From assembly GCA_018267385.1 (NCBI GenBank), contig JAFDYN010000019.1:1-64000 (forward strand): a stretch of DNA of 64,000 nucleotides, read 5' to 3'. Position numbers and translations under genes: made by a program. The notes beneath the pieces were generated by a model. It was not told the origin of the DNA. It searched no databases and worked only from the letters and a program-made list of their open reading frames with translations. Below, one piece after another: positions 7,543-16,545 of this stretch (position 1 is its first letter; each line of letters starts with the position of its first letter). This stretch comes from Bacteroidota bacterium. GTDB taxonomy: Bacteria > Bacteroidota > Bacteroidia > Chitinophagales > LD1.

Positions 7543-10500
7543 CTATGAGCAGCCCATGCTGTTGCCGCAGTTGAGGCACTTGTAGCAGGTACCGGAGCGG
7601 AGGGTGATGTTGCCGCACACGTTGCACGGTGGGGCATCGCCGCCCATATCCTTGAGGTGGTTATTGAGATTGCTCAGGGCTGGCTGAGAGGCGAGCTTCA
7701 TCACCTTTACCTCTTGTGCCGGCTGTGCCTTAGGCTTCTCTATCATCTCAGGGTGTACAGGCCTTACGGTGTCTTCTTCTATATCTGTGGTGAGGTCCAG
7801 GGTGCTCACCTCGCGGCTGGCCAGCTCACTAGGAGTGACATGCACGAGGTCTGTGCGGCCCAGGTACTCAAACGCCAGGAGGCGGAAGATATAGTCTACG
7901 ATAGAGCTTGCATTCTTGATATTCGGGTGGTCTACCATACCACTCGGCTCAAAGCGGGTGAAGGTGAACTTATTGACAAACTCCTCCAGCGGCACGCCAT
8001 ACTGCAGGCCTATGGATACGGAGATAGCAAAGCAGTTCATCAGTGAGCGGAAGGATGCGCCCTCCTTGTGCATGTCGATGAAGATCTCACCGAGGGTGCT
8101 ATCGCTGTACTCGCCTGTGCGTACGAAGACGGTCTGTCCGCCCACCTTTGCCTTTTGGGTAAAACCATTGCGGCGGTGAGGCAGGGCCTTCTTCTCTACG
8201 ATGCGGGAGAGGGCACGCTTGAAGCTGGTGTCTGTAGACTCCTGCATCAGCACGCGGGCAGCCTCGAGCACCTGCTCAGGGGTCAGCTTGCTAAACATCT
8301 CTGTAGGAGCTGCCTCAGTAGCTGATGCTGTAGCGGCAGTGCTTGACTTCTCTTCTTTCTCCTCGTCCTTCTTGTTGGAGAGTGGCTGGGAGAGTTTGCA
8401 TCCGTCGCGGTAGAGGGCGTTAGCCTTCAGGCCGAGCTTCCAGGAGAGCTCGTATGACTGCTGGATATCTTCTACAGTAGCTTCATTTGGCAGGTTGATC
8501 GTCTTGGATATCGCACCGCTGATGAATGGCTGCACAGCGCCCATCATCTTGATGTGGCCGTGTGCATGGATGAAGCGGGTGCCCTTGGTACCGCACTTAT
8601 TGGCAGTGTCAAATACCGGCAGGTGCTCTTCCTTGAGATATGGTGCGCCCTCTACGGTCATGGCGCCGCAGATATATTCATTAGCTGCCTCGATATCCGC
8701 CTTGCTGAAGCCCAGCTCGCGGAGGAGGTTAAATTTGCCGCTATTGTACTGCTCTGCCGTGAAGCCAAGGCGCTGCAGGGTAGCCTCGCCGAGGCTGTAT
8801 ACGTTAAACGCGAAGGTCACGTCAAACGCAGCCGGCAGGCCAGCCTCTATCTTCTCGATATCTGTATTGTCAAAGCCCTTGGCGCGGAGCGAGTCAGGGT
8901 TGATAGCCGGGCATCCGTACAGGCTGCCGTGGCCCTTGGCATATTTCACGATAGCATCTACCTCAGATGGTGCGTAGCCGAGGTTCTTTAGCGCGTATGG
9001 CACTGACTCGTTCACGATCTTGAAGTAGCCACCACCAGAGAGCTTCTTAAACTTCACCAGCGCGAAGTCTGGCTCTACACCTGTAGTATCGCAGTCCATG
9101 ACCAGGCCGATAGTACCGGTAGGTGCTATCACCGTGGTCTGGGCATTGCGGTAGCCATACTTTTCGCCGAGCTGGAGTGCCTCGTCCCACGCATTGCACG
9201 CGGCTGTGAGCAGATAGTCAGGGCACTGGCGCTGGTCTATGCCTACCGGCTTCACGTCCAGTCCTTCGTAGGTCTCAGGGCTGGCATTGTATGCTGCATA
9301 GCGGTGATTCCTCATCACGCGCATCATGTGTTTCTTATTGCGCTCGTAGCCGGCAAATGGTCCGAGTACAGAGGCCATCTCTGCCGATGTCTTGTACGAT
9401 GTACCGGTCATGATAGCCGTGATAGCACCGCCTATCGCGCGGGCCTTGTCACTGTCATAGGCTATGCCTGATACCATCAGCAGGGTGCCGAGGTTGGCAA
9501 AACCGAGACCGAGTGTGCGGAACTCATATGACAGCTGGGCCACCTCCTTGGACGGGAACTGTGCCATCAGTACGGAGATCTCCAGTACCATAGTCCAGAT
9601 GCGGCTCATGTGCTCGAAGCCCTTGACATCCAGTGTCAGGGTATCTACATCATAGAACTTCATCAGGTTAAAGGAAGCCAGGTTGCAGGCTGTATTATCC
9701 AGGAACATATACTCCGAACATGGGTTAGACGCGCGGATAGGGCCATCCTCTGGGCAGGTGTGCCACTCATTGATCGTCGTGTCAAACTGTACACCCGGAT
9801 CAGCGCAGCGCCATGCAGCCATACCTACCTTGTCCCACAGTTCGCGGGCAGGGATCGTGCGCATGGTGCGGCCATCGGTGCGGGCCTTGAGCGCCCAGTT
9901 GCCACCCTCTTCCAGCGTCTTGAAGAAAGAGTTTGGTACGCGTACAGAGTTATTGGAGTTCTGGCCGGCTACCGTGCGGTATGCCTCGCCTTCGTAGTGA
10001 TTGCTATAGCCTGCATCGATGAGGGCCTTTACCTTGTCCTCTTCTTTCATCTTCCACTCTATGAAGTCTACCACCTCCGGGTGATCCAGGTCGAGGCAGA
10101 CCATCTTGGCCGCACGGCGGGTAGTACCGCCGGACTTGATAGCACCGGCTGCGCTGTCACCTATCTTGAGGAAGCTCATGAGGCCTGATGAGGTACCGCC
10201 ACCGGAGAGTTTCTCACCCTCGCCGCGGATGCCGGAGAAGTTTGTACCTACGCCTGAGCCATATTTGAAGATACGGGCCTCACGTGTCCAGAGGTCCATG
10301 ATACCGCCTTCATTCACCAGGTCATCTGTCACAGACAGGATGAAGCAGGCGTGTGGCTGCGGACGCTCGTATGCTGAGGTAGATTCTGACAGTTTGCCGG
10401 TATCAGGGTCTACATAGTAGTGGCCCTGTGGCTTGCCGGCTATACCATATGCAGTATAGAGGCCGGTATTAAACCATTGAGGGGAGTTTGGCGCTGCCAT

Positions 10501-10905
10501 CTGGCCCAGCAGGGAGTATACCAGCTCATCATAGAATACAGATGCATCCTTAGATGAAGCGAAGTAACCATACTTCTCACCCCACTGCCTCCAGCAGTCT
10601 GCGAGGCGGTGTGCCACTTGTTTAATAGAACGCTCGCCACCCAGGCTGCCATCTGCCTGAGGTACGCCGGCGCGGCGGAAGTACTTTTGTGCTAATATAT
10701 CTGTAGCTACCTGGCTCCACTGGGCCGGCACCTCTACATTATGCATTTCAAATACTGCGTCACCGGCAGGATTTCTGATCACCGAGCTGCGCAGCTCATA
10801 TTGGAAGAGGTCGTATGCTGATACACCATCTTTAGTGTAATATCTGTCGACGGCTAGTCCTTTCTGGCCGGTGGATTGGCCTTTTGCTGTTGTTTTCTTT
10901 GCCAT
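7543..10905 (-). CDS. nrdJ: Adenosylcobalamin-dependent (class II) ribonucleotide reductase
   Basis: A 1120-residue class II ribonucleotide reductase that reduces ribonucleotides to deoxyribonucleotides using coenzyme B12. Visible landmarks: N-terminal HACFILSV cysteine (about residue 188), the glycine-rich loop [57 protein letters not shown] holding the active-site cysteine, [20 protein letters not shown] with the GTI loop, and a C-terminal cysteine-rich tail [20 protein letters not shown] typical of the long NrdJ form. Full length. Oxygen-independent radical generation lets the cell make dNTPs at any oxygen tension, at the cost of needing cobalamin. Upstream are two DnaA-box-like sites (11080-11102) and no recognisable cobalamin riboswitch. 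Single gene with its own terminator. Confidence 0.96.
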   Translation of the reverse strand: MAKKTTAKGQSTGQKGLAVDRYYTKDGVSAYDLFQYELRSSVIRNPAGDAVFEMHNVEVPAQWSQVATDILAQKYFRRAGVPQADGSLGGERSIKQVAHRLADCWRQWGEKYGYFASSKDASVFYDELVYSLLGQMAAPNSPQWFNTGLYTAYGIAGKPQGHYYVDPDTGKLSESTSAYERPQPHACFILSVTDDLVNEGGIMDLWTREARIFKYGSGVGTNFSGIRGEGEKLSGGGTSSGLMSFLKIGDSAAGAIKSGGTTRRAAKMVCLDLDHPEVVDFIEWKMKEEDKVKALIDAGYSNHYEGEAYRTVAGQNSNNSVRVPNSFFKTLEEGGNWALKARTDGRTMRTIPARELWDKVGMAAWRCADPGVQFDTTINEWHTCPEDGPIRASNPCSEYMFLDNTACNLASFNLMKFYDVDTLTLDVKGFEHMSRIWTMVLEISVLMAQFPSKEVAQLSYEFRTLGLGFANLGTLLMVSGIAYDSDKARAIGGAITAIMTGTSYKTSAEMASVLGPFAGYERNKKHMMRVMRNHRYAAYNASPETYEGLDVKPVGIDQRQCPDYLLTAACNAWDEALQLGEKYGYRNAQTTVIAPTGTIGLVMDCDTTGVEPDFALVKFKKLSGGGYFKIVNESVPYALKNLGYAPSEVDAIVKYAKGHGSLYGCPAINPDSLRAKGFDNTDIEKIEAGLPAAFDVTFAFNVYSLGEATLQRLGFTAEQYNSGKFNLLRELGFSKADIEAANEYICGAMTVEGAPYLKEEHLPVFDTANKCGTKGTRFIHAHGHIKMMGAVQPFISGAISKTINLPNEATVEDIQQSYELSWKLGLKANALYRDGCKLSQPLSNKKDEEKEEKSSTAATASATEAAPTEMFSKLTPEQVLEAARVLMQESTDTSFKRALSRIVEKKALPHRRNGFTQKAKVGGQTVFVRTGEYSDSTLGEIFIDMHKEGASFRSLMNCFAISVSIGLQYGVPLEEFVNKFTFTRFEPSGMVDHPNIKNASSIVDYIFRLLAFEYLGRTDLVHVTPSELASREVSTLDLTTDIEEDTVRPVHPEMIEKPKAQPAQEVKVMKLASQPALSNLNNHLKDMGGDAPPCNVCGNITLRSGTCYKCLNCGNSMGCS

Positions 10906-11254
10906 AATCTTTAAGGGTATATTTAGAGTCTATTATTGTATTGTTAAGTGGTAGATATCTGCTGTTTGGTATCCCGAATTTATTCCTGTCAGGAAAATAA
11001 AGCCAGTGCTTTTATCAACAAACTTTGTGCAAAGGGTAGCCGATAAATATCAAATCATGGACAGTCCTTGATTTCAGCCTGTGGAAAAGACAAAGTGGAT
11101 AAAATGGGGAAAAAATAAGTTGGTTTTCTTGGGTTTATGCGGACCCCTTGACAGGCCTGCATAAACGTTAAATCCCGATATTTTTCTGCACCTTTACGGT
11201 TACAAAGATACTGCTTATTTCTGAGAGAGGTGCCTGCCAGTCAGTGTACTCCAT
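10906..11254. other. Divergent intergenic region between nrdJ and pcrB-like gene
   Basis: 349 bases without a gene. It must hold both divergent promoters. Seen: TATCTTTG on the minus strand at 11203-11210 (a TAnnTTTG match, but lacking a clear -33 element), DnaA-box-like sites at 11080-11088 and 11094-11102, and an AT-rich stretch after them (GGGGAAAAAATAAG). I looked for a B12 riboswitch box and an NrdR palindrome and found neither. Confidence 0.4.
11080..11102. promoter_or_regulatory. Two DnaA-box-like sites upstream of nrdJ
   Basis: TGTGGAAAA (11080-11088) and AGTGGATAA (11094-11102), each one mismatch from the DnaA box TGTGGATAA and spaced 14 bases start to start in the same orientation. 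The second is identical to a site in front of dnaA (50593-50601). DnaA control of ribonucleotide reductase genes is known from E. coli nrdAB; here it is inference. Confidence 0.4.
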
Positions 11255-12001
11255 ATGATAGAAAACCGAAACATGACCGAAACCGTCTACTCACAGCTCA
11301 GTACCACCCGCAGCCAGCTGGCAGTGCTCATAGACCCTGACAATCAGACCCGGGATAGCCTCCGCGACATGACCGACCGGATCAACTCAGCGCGGGTAGA
11401 TATGGTACTGGTGGGCGGCAGCCTGCTGCTGGAGGACCGCTTCGAAGAAACGATCCGGCTACTGAAGAAAGAGACATCCGTACCGGTGGTCATCTTCCCT
11501 GGCAATAACTACCAGGTGAGCCGCTCGGCAGACGCCCTCCTGCTGCTCAGTCTGATCTCCGGCCGCAACCCGGAATATCTGATAGGTCAGCATGTGGTGG
11601 CCGCGCCGCATATCCGCGAGTCCGGCCTGGAGGTGATACCGACCGGGTACATGCTTATAGATGGCGGCAGGGTATCTACCACCTCCTATATGACCCAGAC
11701 CGTGCCGATACCTCATGACAAGGCCGATATAGCCGTAGCTACCGCCATGGCCGGCGAGCTGCTGGGCCTGCGTGCTATCTATCTGGAGGCCGGCAGTGGG
11801 GCCAGGCAAAGCATCCCTACGGAGATGCTGACGGCCGTCAGAAAGGCCATCTCCATACCCATCATCACGGGTGGGGGGATACGTACTCCTGAGCAGGCCG
11901 AGGCGCTGGCACAGGCAGGCTCCAATCTGATAGTGGTCGGTAACGTACTGGAGAAGCAGCCCGAGCTGCTGCTAGAGATATCACTGGCGGTGCATGGGTA
12001 G
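11255..12001 (+). CDS. Geranylgeranylglyceryl phosphate synthase family protein (PcrB-like)
   Basis: 248 residues with a TIM-barrel prenyltransferase pattern: LAVLIDPDNQ near the N-terminus, VDMVLVGGSLL, VPVVIFPGNNYQVSRSADALL, LEVIPTGYMLIDGG, YLEAGSGARQSIPTEML, PIITGGGIRTPEQAEAL and NLIVVGNVLE. These are the phosphate- and prenyl-binding segments of the GGGP synthase/PcrB family, which joins a polyprenyl diphosphate to glycerol-1-phosphate. Bacteroidota members are known and their lipid product is less settled than in archaea. ATG 11255 or ATG 11273 (MTETVY) could be the start; both precede the first conserved segment. It diverges from nrdJ and is followed at 27 bases by a small secreted protein gene. 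Confidence 0.85.
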   Translation: MIENRNMTETVYSQLSTTRSQLAVLIDPDNQTRDSLRDMTDRINSARVDMVLVGGSLLLEDRFEETIRLLKKETSVPVVIFPGNNYQVSRSADALLLLSLISGRNPEYLIGQHVVAAPHIRESGLEVIPTGYMLIDGGRVSTTSYMTQTVPIPHDKADIAVATAMAGELLGLRAIYLEAGSGARQSIPTEMLTAVRKAISIPIITGGGIRTPEQAEALAQAGSNLIVVGNVLEKQPELLLEISLAVHG

Positions 12002-12027
12002 CCTTTAAATCAAAGACAATCATAAAT

Positions 12028-12384
12028 ATGAAAACCGTACTCTATTCCAGTCTCTTATACGCCTTTATCTTTGGCATGACTACAGCCACGGCACAGCAAG
12101 CCAAAGAGTTTTGTGTCATGAAGGTGACTATAGCCCACACTAGCGCCATGAGTCCTATGGATAGCCGGATAGTTATTTCTAAAGGTAATGCAGATAAACC
12201 AGTGGTAATAAGTTTAGCCGGTTTCGGTATGCAACGATTTACAGCCGAAGACGAAAATCAAAACAATGTCAAGATCAACCAAGCCTTTGCGGAGCTGTAT
12301 ACAGAGGGTTACAAGCTGATCAGTACTGCATCCTTTCCCTTACCTCAGGTTGTAGAAGGTTACACTTATATCTTTGAGAAGTAG
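12028..12384 (+). CDS. Hypothetical secreted protein
   Basis: 118 residues starting MKTVLYSSLLYAFIFGMTTA with a cleavage-like TATAQQ, so exported. The mature part is about 95 residues, with alternating strands (FCVMKVTIAH, SRIVISKGNADKPVVISLAG) and an aromatic C-terminus YTYIFEK. I do not recognise a family. It follows the PcrB-like gene by 26 bases and precedes a two-helix membrane protein by 14 bases, so the three may be cotranscribed. Confidence 0.6.
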   Translation: MKTVLYSSLLYAFIFGMTTATAQQAKEFCVMKVTIAHTSAMSPMDSRIVISKGNADKPVVISLAGFGMQRFTAEDENQNNVKINQAFAELYTEGYKLISTASFPLPQVVEGYTYIFEK

Positions 12385-12398
12385 AGCATTCCTTTCTA

Positions 12399-12626
12399 AT
12401 GGTTTCCAAGAAAGCCAAGCGGCTACTGCTTGATATTGCGGGCTGGGTACTAATAGCTGCGGCATGGATGTGCACGTGGGGATATGTGTGGTATCGCACG
12501 TGCCAGAGTTTGCTGGGACCGGATAACGCTCATCCGCTATGGACTGTGGCGATCATTTTAGTTGGTGCAGTTTTATTGGGAGTGATCATCGGGCTATGGT
12601 CAAGGCGAAAAAGTAAAGATATTTGA
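12399..12626 (+). CDS. Small two-helix membrane protein
   Basis: 75 residues. A basic start MVSKKAKRLLLD is followed by a hydrophobic helix (AGWVLIAAAWMCTWGYVWY), a polar linker with NAHPL, a second helix (WTVAIILVGAVLLGVIIGLW) and a basic tail SRRKSKDI. The positive ends suggest both termini are cytoplasmic. Unknown function; close spacing to the preceding secreted protein gene suggests a shared transcript. Confidence 0.55.
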   Translation: MVSKKAKRLLLDIAGWVLIAAAWMCTWGYVWYRTCQSLLGPDNAHPLWTVAIILVGAVLLGVIIGLWSRRKSKDI

Positions 12627-12659
12627 GCTGGTATCAGGCGCTGATCAATGGAGGAACCA

Positions 12660-13247
12660 CTACCATTTATACCATATAAATAACCAGGTCAGTAATAATT
12701 TGACAGGCCAAAAGAGAATACCGAGAATGAAGTCCATCAAAAAACCTATAACAGGCACCAGTGCATAAAGCCACCACCTATACCGCATCGTAAACCTTCC
12801 GGATACCAGTGCCCGCCATGCCCGGGTCACGACTTCCCTGTCATACCAGAGGATAGCCAGGTCGCAGCCTAGCATACCTGCCAGCCGGACCGGCAGCGCC
12901 ATACCAAACATGCCCATGGTAAAGCATACATCTATCAGGAAGATATGGGCCAAAACTGGCAGCAGTACCAGTGCTCCGATCAGGCGGGTGCGGGGAATGA
13001 TGATCAGGATAGCACCTCCTATCTGTGTCAGGCCTACCACCCAATTGAAGAGATGGCTACGCCCAAAGAGGTGCCAGGCCAGATGGAATGTGTCTACATC
13101 CTTCAGCGGTTTGGATAGGATGGCTGTATCCCAGATGCCAAACTGCTCCCCGGTAAGTTTCGAGATGCCGTAGTCTGTCATATAGATGGCCAGGTACCAC
13201 CGTAGACAGAGGATGAGGTAGGCGTAGGCTTGTTCCTTTCGTATGCT
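12660..13247 (-). CDS. DoxX-like integral membrane protein
   Basis: 195 residues from ATG 13247 (MSIRKEQAYAYLILCLRW); an alternative GTG at 13274 would add nine residues. There are about five to six hydrophobic segments, with RWYLAIYMTDYGISKLTGEQF near the start, a pattern resembling DoxX-family proteins (first helix, then a conserved G-x-x-K-L segment), followed by NWVVGLTQIGGAILIIIPRT and LIGALVLLPVLAHIFLIDVCF. DoxX proteins are poorly characterised membrane proteins linked to terminal oxidases or redox control. The C-terminal 40 residues are two closely spaced hydrophobic stretches. Convergent with the small membrane protein on its left (33-base gap). Confidence 0.5.
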   Translation of the reverse strand, partial: SIRKEQAYAYLILCLRWYLAIYMTDYGISKLTGEQFGIWDTAILSKPLKDVDTFHLAWHLFGRSHLFNWVVGLTQIGGAILIIIPRTRLIGALVLLPVLAHIFLIDVCFTMGMFGMALPVRLAGMLGCDLAILWYDREVVTRAWRALVSGRFTMRYRWWLYALVPVIGFLMDFILGILFWPVKLLLTWLFIWYKW

Positions 13248-13360
13248 CATAGCTGTGATAAACGCCCGAGACACAAAAGATTGCGAAGGGGTTAAAGTAT
13301 AAACAGAGGATTAAGACTTTTTAAGTTTTCTGCATTCCCGCCCACCTGACCTGCCCCCGA

Positions 13361-13792
13361 TCACTTGCAGTCACAGGCAAACTCATCATCCCTGTCTATA
13401 CAGGTCACCACCTTTACCTCGTTGTCACATTTTGCGAAGACAATGCGGAGTCGGATGTGGTCGCTATTGCGCTCGTCCTCTATGGCATAGGCAGGGCAGC
13501 GGCCGGGTTCTTGTTTGCTCTTGGCTTCGTTGATATGGCCCTCGCGCAGTACCTCACGGATATCCGCCTCTGAGATATGGCGGCAGGACATCCGGCAGCG
13601 GGCGTGCTTGGTGTAGATGAGTTTGGTATCGGGGTCTATGAGTGTCTGGTGGCCCTCAGTAGCAGGCGCCGATGGCTCCAATTGCCTTGAGGGAGCTACT
13701 TGTTGCTGCTCTTCCTGGCGTTTGGCTGCGGGATCGCATGCCGTCAATGCTAGAAAGAGAAGAGAAAATACAATAAGATACTTGTAATTCAT
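13361..13792 (-). CDS. DUF4258 lipoprotein
   Basis: 143 residues. The signal ends in a lipobox LALTAC, so the mature protein starts at Cys19 and is anchored by lipid. A low-complexity linker rich in Gln, Pro and Ala (residues 25-50) leads to a DUF4258-type domain: IYTKHARCRMSCRHISEADIREVL, a central SKQEPGRCPAYAIED, and a C-terminal RLRIVFAKCDNEVKVVTCID ending ACDCK. The spacing of Cys residues suggests disulfides or a metal site in the periplasm. DUF4258 domains share a fold with some mRNA-interferase toxins, but a lipoprotein form would not reach cytoplasmic RNA, so a toxin role is unlikely. Divergent from the histidine kinase gene. Confidence 0.7.
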   Translation of the reverse strand: MNYKYLIVFSLLFLALTACDPAAKRQEEQQQVAPSRQLEPSAPATEGHQTLIDPDTKLIYTKHARCRMSCRHISEADIREVLREGHINEAKSKQEPGRCPAYAIEDERNSDHIRLRIVFAKCDNEVKVVTCIDRDDEFACDCK

Positions 13793-13875
13793 TGTTGATC
13801 AGTGTTTAATATGATATAGGTCATTTGACTTGTTGCAACCCTGCTCTTACTTTATCGAAAATACATTTAAAAAGA

Positions 13876-16545
13876 ATGAGTCGGGAAAGCGAATCTCTCT
13901 CCGGGTCCATCACCGATATACTCCATGCCATGGTAGAATATGGTAATGACATTATCACCATTTTTGACGGTCAGGGGAGAGTCATTTTCAGTACCACGTC
14001 CCATATCACAGTATTCGGCTATGAACCGAGAGATATCTTCACTCCTGAGGCTACTGAGCTGATACATCCTGATGACAGGGACTCCATTCTTGCTACTTTT
14101 CGCGAAGTGCTGAATACGCCATCTGTCAGGTTTCACGCACGCTGGCGCCACCGGCATCTCGATGGGCGCTATCTCTGCATAGAGGGTACCGCGATCAATA
14201 AGCTCGATGACCCCAGGATCCGGGGCGTGATCTGCAACTACCGGGATATATCAGGACATGTAGAGGCAAAACTCCAGCTGGAGCAGGCAAATGCGGAGCT
14301 GACCAGGGTCTTCAATAATATAGACGAGGTGATCTATAGCGCACGTCGCAATCCCTACCAGATCATGCAGTGGTCAGAAGCATGCTACAAAGTGTACGGA
14401 TATACCTCTGAGGAATTTATCAGGAGAAGCTACCTGTGGTATGAGCTGATCCTGCCTGAAGACAAGCACACAATAGATGACCTGAATGACATGATGCTGA
14501 CCGGTCAGGTCAGTACCGTGGAGTATCGTATCAGGCACAGAGACGGGCGCATACGCTGGATAGAGGCATGTGTCACCCCCACTCTGAATGACAAAAGAGA
14601 AATAGTACGGGTAGATGGAGTGAACCGGGACATCACTGAGCGCAAAAATGCACAGCAGGCGCTGCGCGATAATGAGCAAAGGTTCAGGGCACTCATAGAA
14701 AAAAGCAAAGACGGTGTCGCCCTGGCGGATAAAGATGGTGTCATCCAATATGTGAGTCCAGCTATCACCGCTATTTTGGGCTATACACAGGCCGAATTGC
14801 TGGGTCAGACGGCTGCTGTATTCCGCCACCCTGATGCCACCGGTGAGGCGAAAGTAGAAAAGGCTCAAATACCTCCGGGCGGCAGTATCTCGCGTGTACT
14901 ACGGGCACGCCACAAAGATGGCTCATCCCGCTGGGTAGAGATCACTGCTACCAATCAGTTTGACAATCCGGCGGTAAAGGCAATGGTCACTAACTTTCGT
15001 GATGTAACCGCACAGAAGCAGGCAGAGGAGCGGCTGCAAAACAGTGAGAAGAGATTTCGCGCCCTGATAGAGAATAACAAAGAGGGACTGGCACTGTCTG
15101 ACCGGGAGCGGCGGTTCATCTATATCAGTCCGTCTGTAGTGAATATCATGGGGTACACAGCCGCGGAGATGGTGGGGACCACTGCACAAGACCTATATCA
15201 TCCAGATGATAAAGCGGCTATCAACGATCTGGTGATGCAGATCATAGACGGGCGGCAGCTATCCGCTACCACACAAGTACGGATCAGGCACAAGGATGGA
15301 AACTACCGCTGGATAGAGTTGATGCTTAGTAATCAGTTTGACGATCCGGCCATACAGGCCATGGTCACTAATTTTCGTGATATCACAGTACGTGTGCAGG
15401 CTACAGAAGCACTGGCCCATAGCGAGCAGCGATTCAAGTACCTGATAGAGAAAAACCAGGATATCATAGCCCTCTCGGGCAGTGATGGCAATATCAGCTA
15501 TATGAGCCCATCGGTAGTAGAGGTGCTGGGATATAGGCCCGAAGAGCTGGTAGGCACCTCTGCGCTGGAGCTGATGCATCCGGAGGAACTGCCTGCCAAT
15601 ATCGGGCACCTGACCTGGTGCAATGAGAATCCGGGCAAGGCTATGTTTATGATCCTGCGTCTGCGGCACAGAAACGGCAACTGGCTCTGGATGGAGGCCA
15701 GCTCTATCAGCCACCTGGACAGCCCCGCAGTCAATGCCATAGTGTCAAACCTGCGTGATATAACCGAGCGCAAAAAGATACAGGACGAACTGTTTGAGCT
15801 GAACCGGTCTCTGGAGGAGAAGGTAAAAGAAAGGACAGAGCAACTGGAAGAATCCAACCGTGCCCTGGAGTCATTTTCATCTCTCGCGGCGCATGACCTG
15901 CAGTCTCCACTGCGCGTACTGGCAGGATATGTAGGCCTGCTAAGGAGAGAATACGAGCAAGAACTACCCACAGATGCACATACCCTCATGGATGTGATAG
16001 TGAAGCAAACCGGCAGGATGAAGCAATTGATCACAGATCTGCTGGCATTTTCGCGTGCCTCGCATGCAGCTCTGGATCGTGAGCCTGCCGATCTGACGCA
16101 TATGGTGCAAGAGAAGGTAGATGAGCAGCTGATGGCGCTCACCGGGCAGCCTATGCCTGAGATAGTGCTACATGACCTCGGCACCTCAAACTGTGACGCC
16201 GGCCTCATGAGGGAGGTTTGGGCCAATCTGGTATCGAATGCCATCAAATACTCTAACAAGAGCGAGAAGCCGCGTGTAGAAATAGGTGTGCGCCACTCTG
16301 ATGAGGGTGCTGTGTACTATATTTCTGATAACGGTGTCGGATTTGACATAAAGGCTGCCGAAAAGATGTTTCAGCTATTCCAGCGTATGCATAGTAGCTC
16401 AGACTTTGAAGGGACAGGCCTCGGCCTGGCACTGGTCAAGAATATTGTCAATAAACACGGCGGCCGGATATGGGCGGAGTCTGCGCCGGGTCAGGGAGCT
16501 ACTTTTTTATTTACACTCCCAGAGGCCTCACTTGATCACGCCTAG
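13876..16545 (+). CDS. Soluble multi-PAS sensor histidine kinase
   Basis: 889 residues from ATG 13876 (MSRESESLSGSITDILHAMV); the frame is open upstream to a TTG at 13825 but that extension lacks similarity. No membrane segment is visible, so it is a cytoplasmic sensor. Five consecutive PAS/PAC units of about 125 residues fill residues 10-640, recognisable by repeated RHRDG, MVTNFRDIT and ERK or ALRDNEQRFRALIEK junctions; units 3, 4 and 5 are close to one another and look like internal duplications. A coiled coil (EEKVKERTEQLEESNRALE) precedes the HisKA domain with phospho-acceptor H673 in SLAAHDLQSPLR, then an HATPase domain with NLVSNAIKYSNKS, DNGVGFDIKAAEKMF and GTGLGLALVKNIVNKHGG. No response regulator is adjacent, so it is orphan. 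Its 3' end overlaps kbl by 18 bases. Confidence 0.9.
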   Translation: MSRESESLSGSITDILHAMVEYGNDIITIFDGQGRVIFSTTSHITVFGYEPRDIFTPEATELIHPDDRDSILATFREVLNTPSVRFHARWRHRHLDGRYLCIEGTAINKLDDPRIRGVICNYRDISGHVEAKLQLEQANAELTRVFNNIDEVIYSARRNPYQIMQWSEACYKVYGYTSEEFIRRSYLWYELILPEDKHTIDDLNDMMLTGQVSTVEYRIRHRDGRIRWIEACVTPTLNDKREIVRVDGVNRDITERKNAQQALRDNEQRFRALIEKSKDGVALADKDGVIQYVSPAITAILGYTQAELLGQTAAVFRHPDATGEAKVEKAQIPPGGSISRVLRARHKDGSSRWVEITATNQFDNPAVKAMVTNFRDVTAQKQAEERLQNSEKRFRALIENNKEGLALSDRERRFIYISPSVVNIMGYTAAEMVGTTAQDLYHPDDKAAINDLVMQIIDGRQLSATTQVRIRHKDGNYRWIELMLSNQFDDPAIQAMVTNFRDITVRVQATEALAHSEQRFKYLIEKNQDIIALSGSDGNISYMSPSVVEVLGYRPEELVGTSALELMHPEELPANIGHLTWCNENPGKAMFMILRLRHRNGNWLWMEASSISHLDSPAVNAIVSNLRDITERKKIQDELFELNRSLEEKVKERTEQLEESNRALESFSSLAAHDLQSPLRVLAGYVGLLRREYEQELPTDAHTLMDVIVKQTGRMKQLITDLLAFSRASHAALDREPADLTHMVQEKVDEQLMALTGQPMPEIVLHDLGTSNCDAGLMREVWANLVSNAIKYSNKSEKPRVEIGVRHSDEGAVYYISDNGVGFDIKAAEKMFQLFQRMHSSSDFEGTGLGLALVKNIVNKHGGRIWAESAPGQGATFLFTLPEASLDHA

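Noticed and set aside
10906-11254. Cobalamin riboswitch or NrdR boxes upstream of nrdJ
   Set aside because: No B12-box-like or 16-bp NrdR palindrome could be found in the leader on either strand.
12660-13274. Upstream GTG start at 13274 for the DoxX-like protein
   Set aside because: The ATG at 13247 begins a clean basic N-terminus before the first helix; the nine extra residues add nothing recognisable.
13361-13792. DUF4258 protein as a toxin
   Set aside because: It has a lipobox signal peptide, so it is extracytoplasmic, and there is no antitoxin gene next to it.
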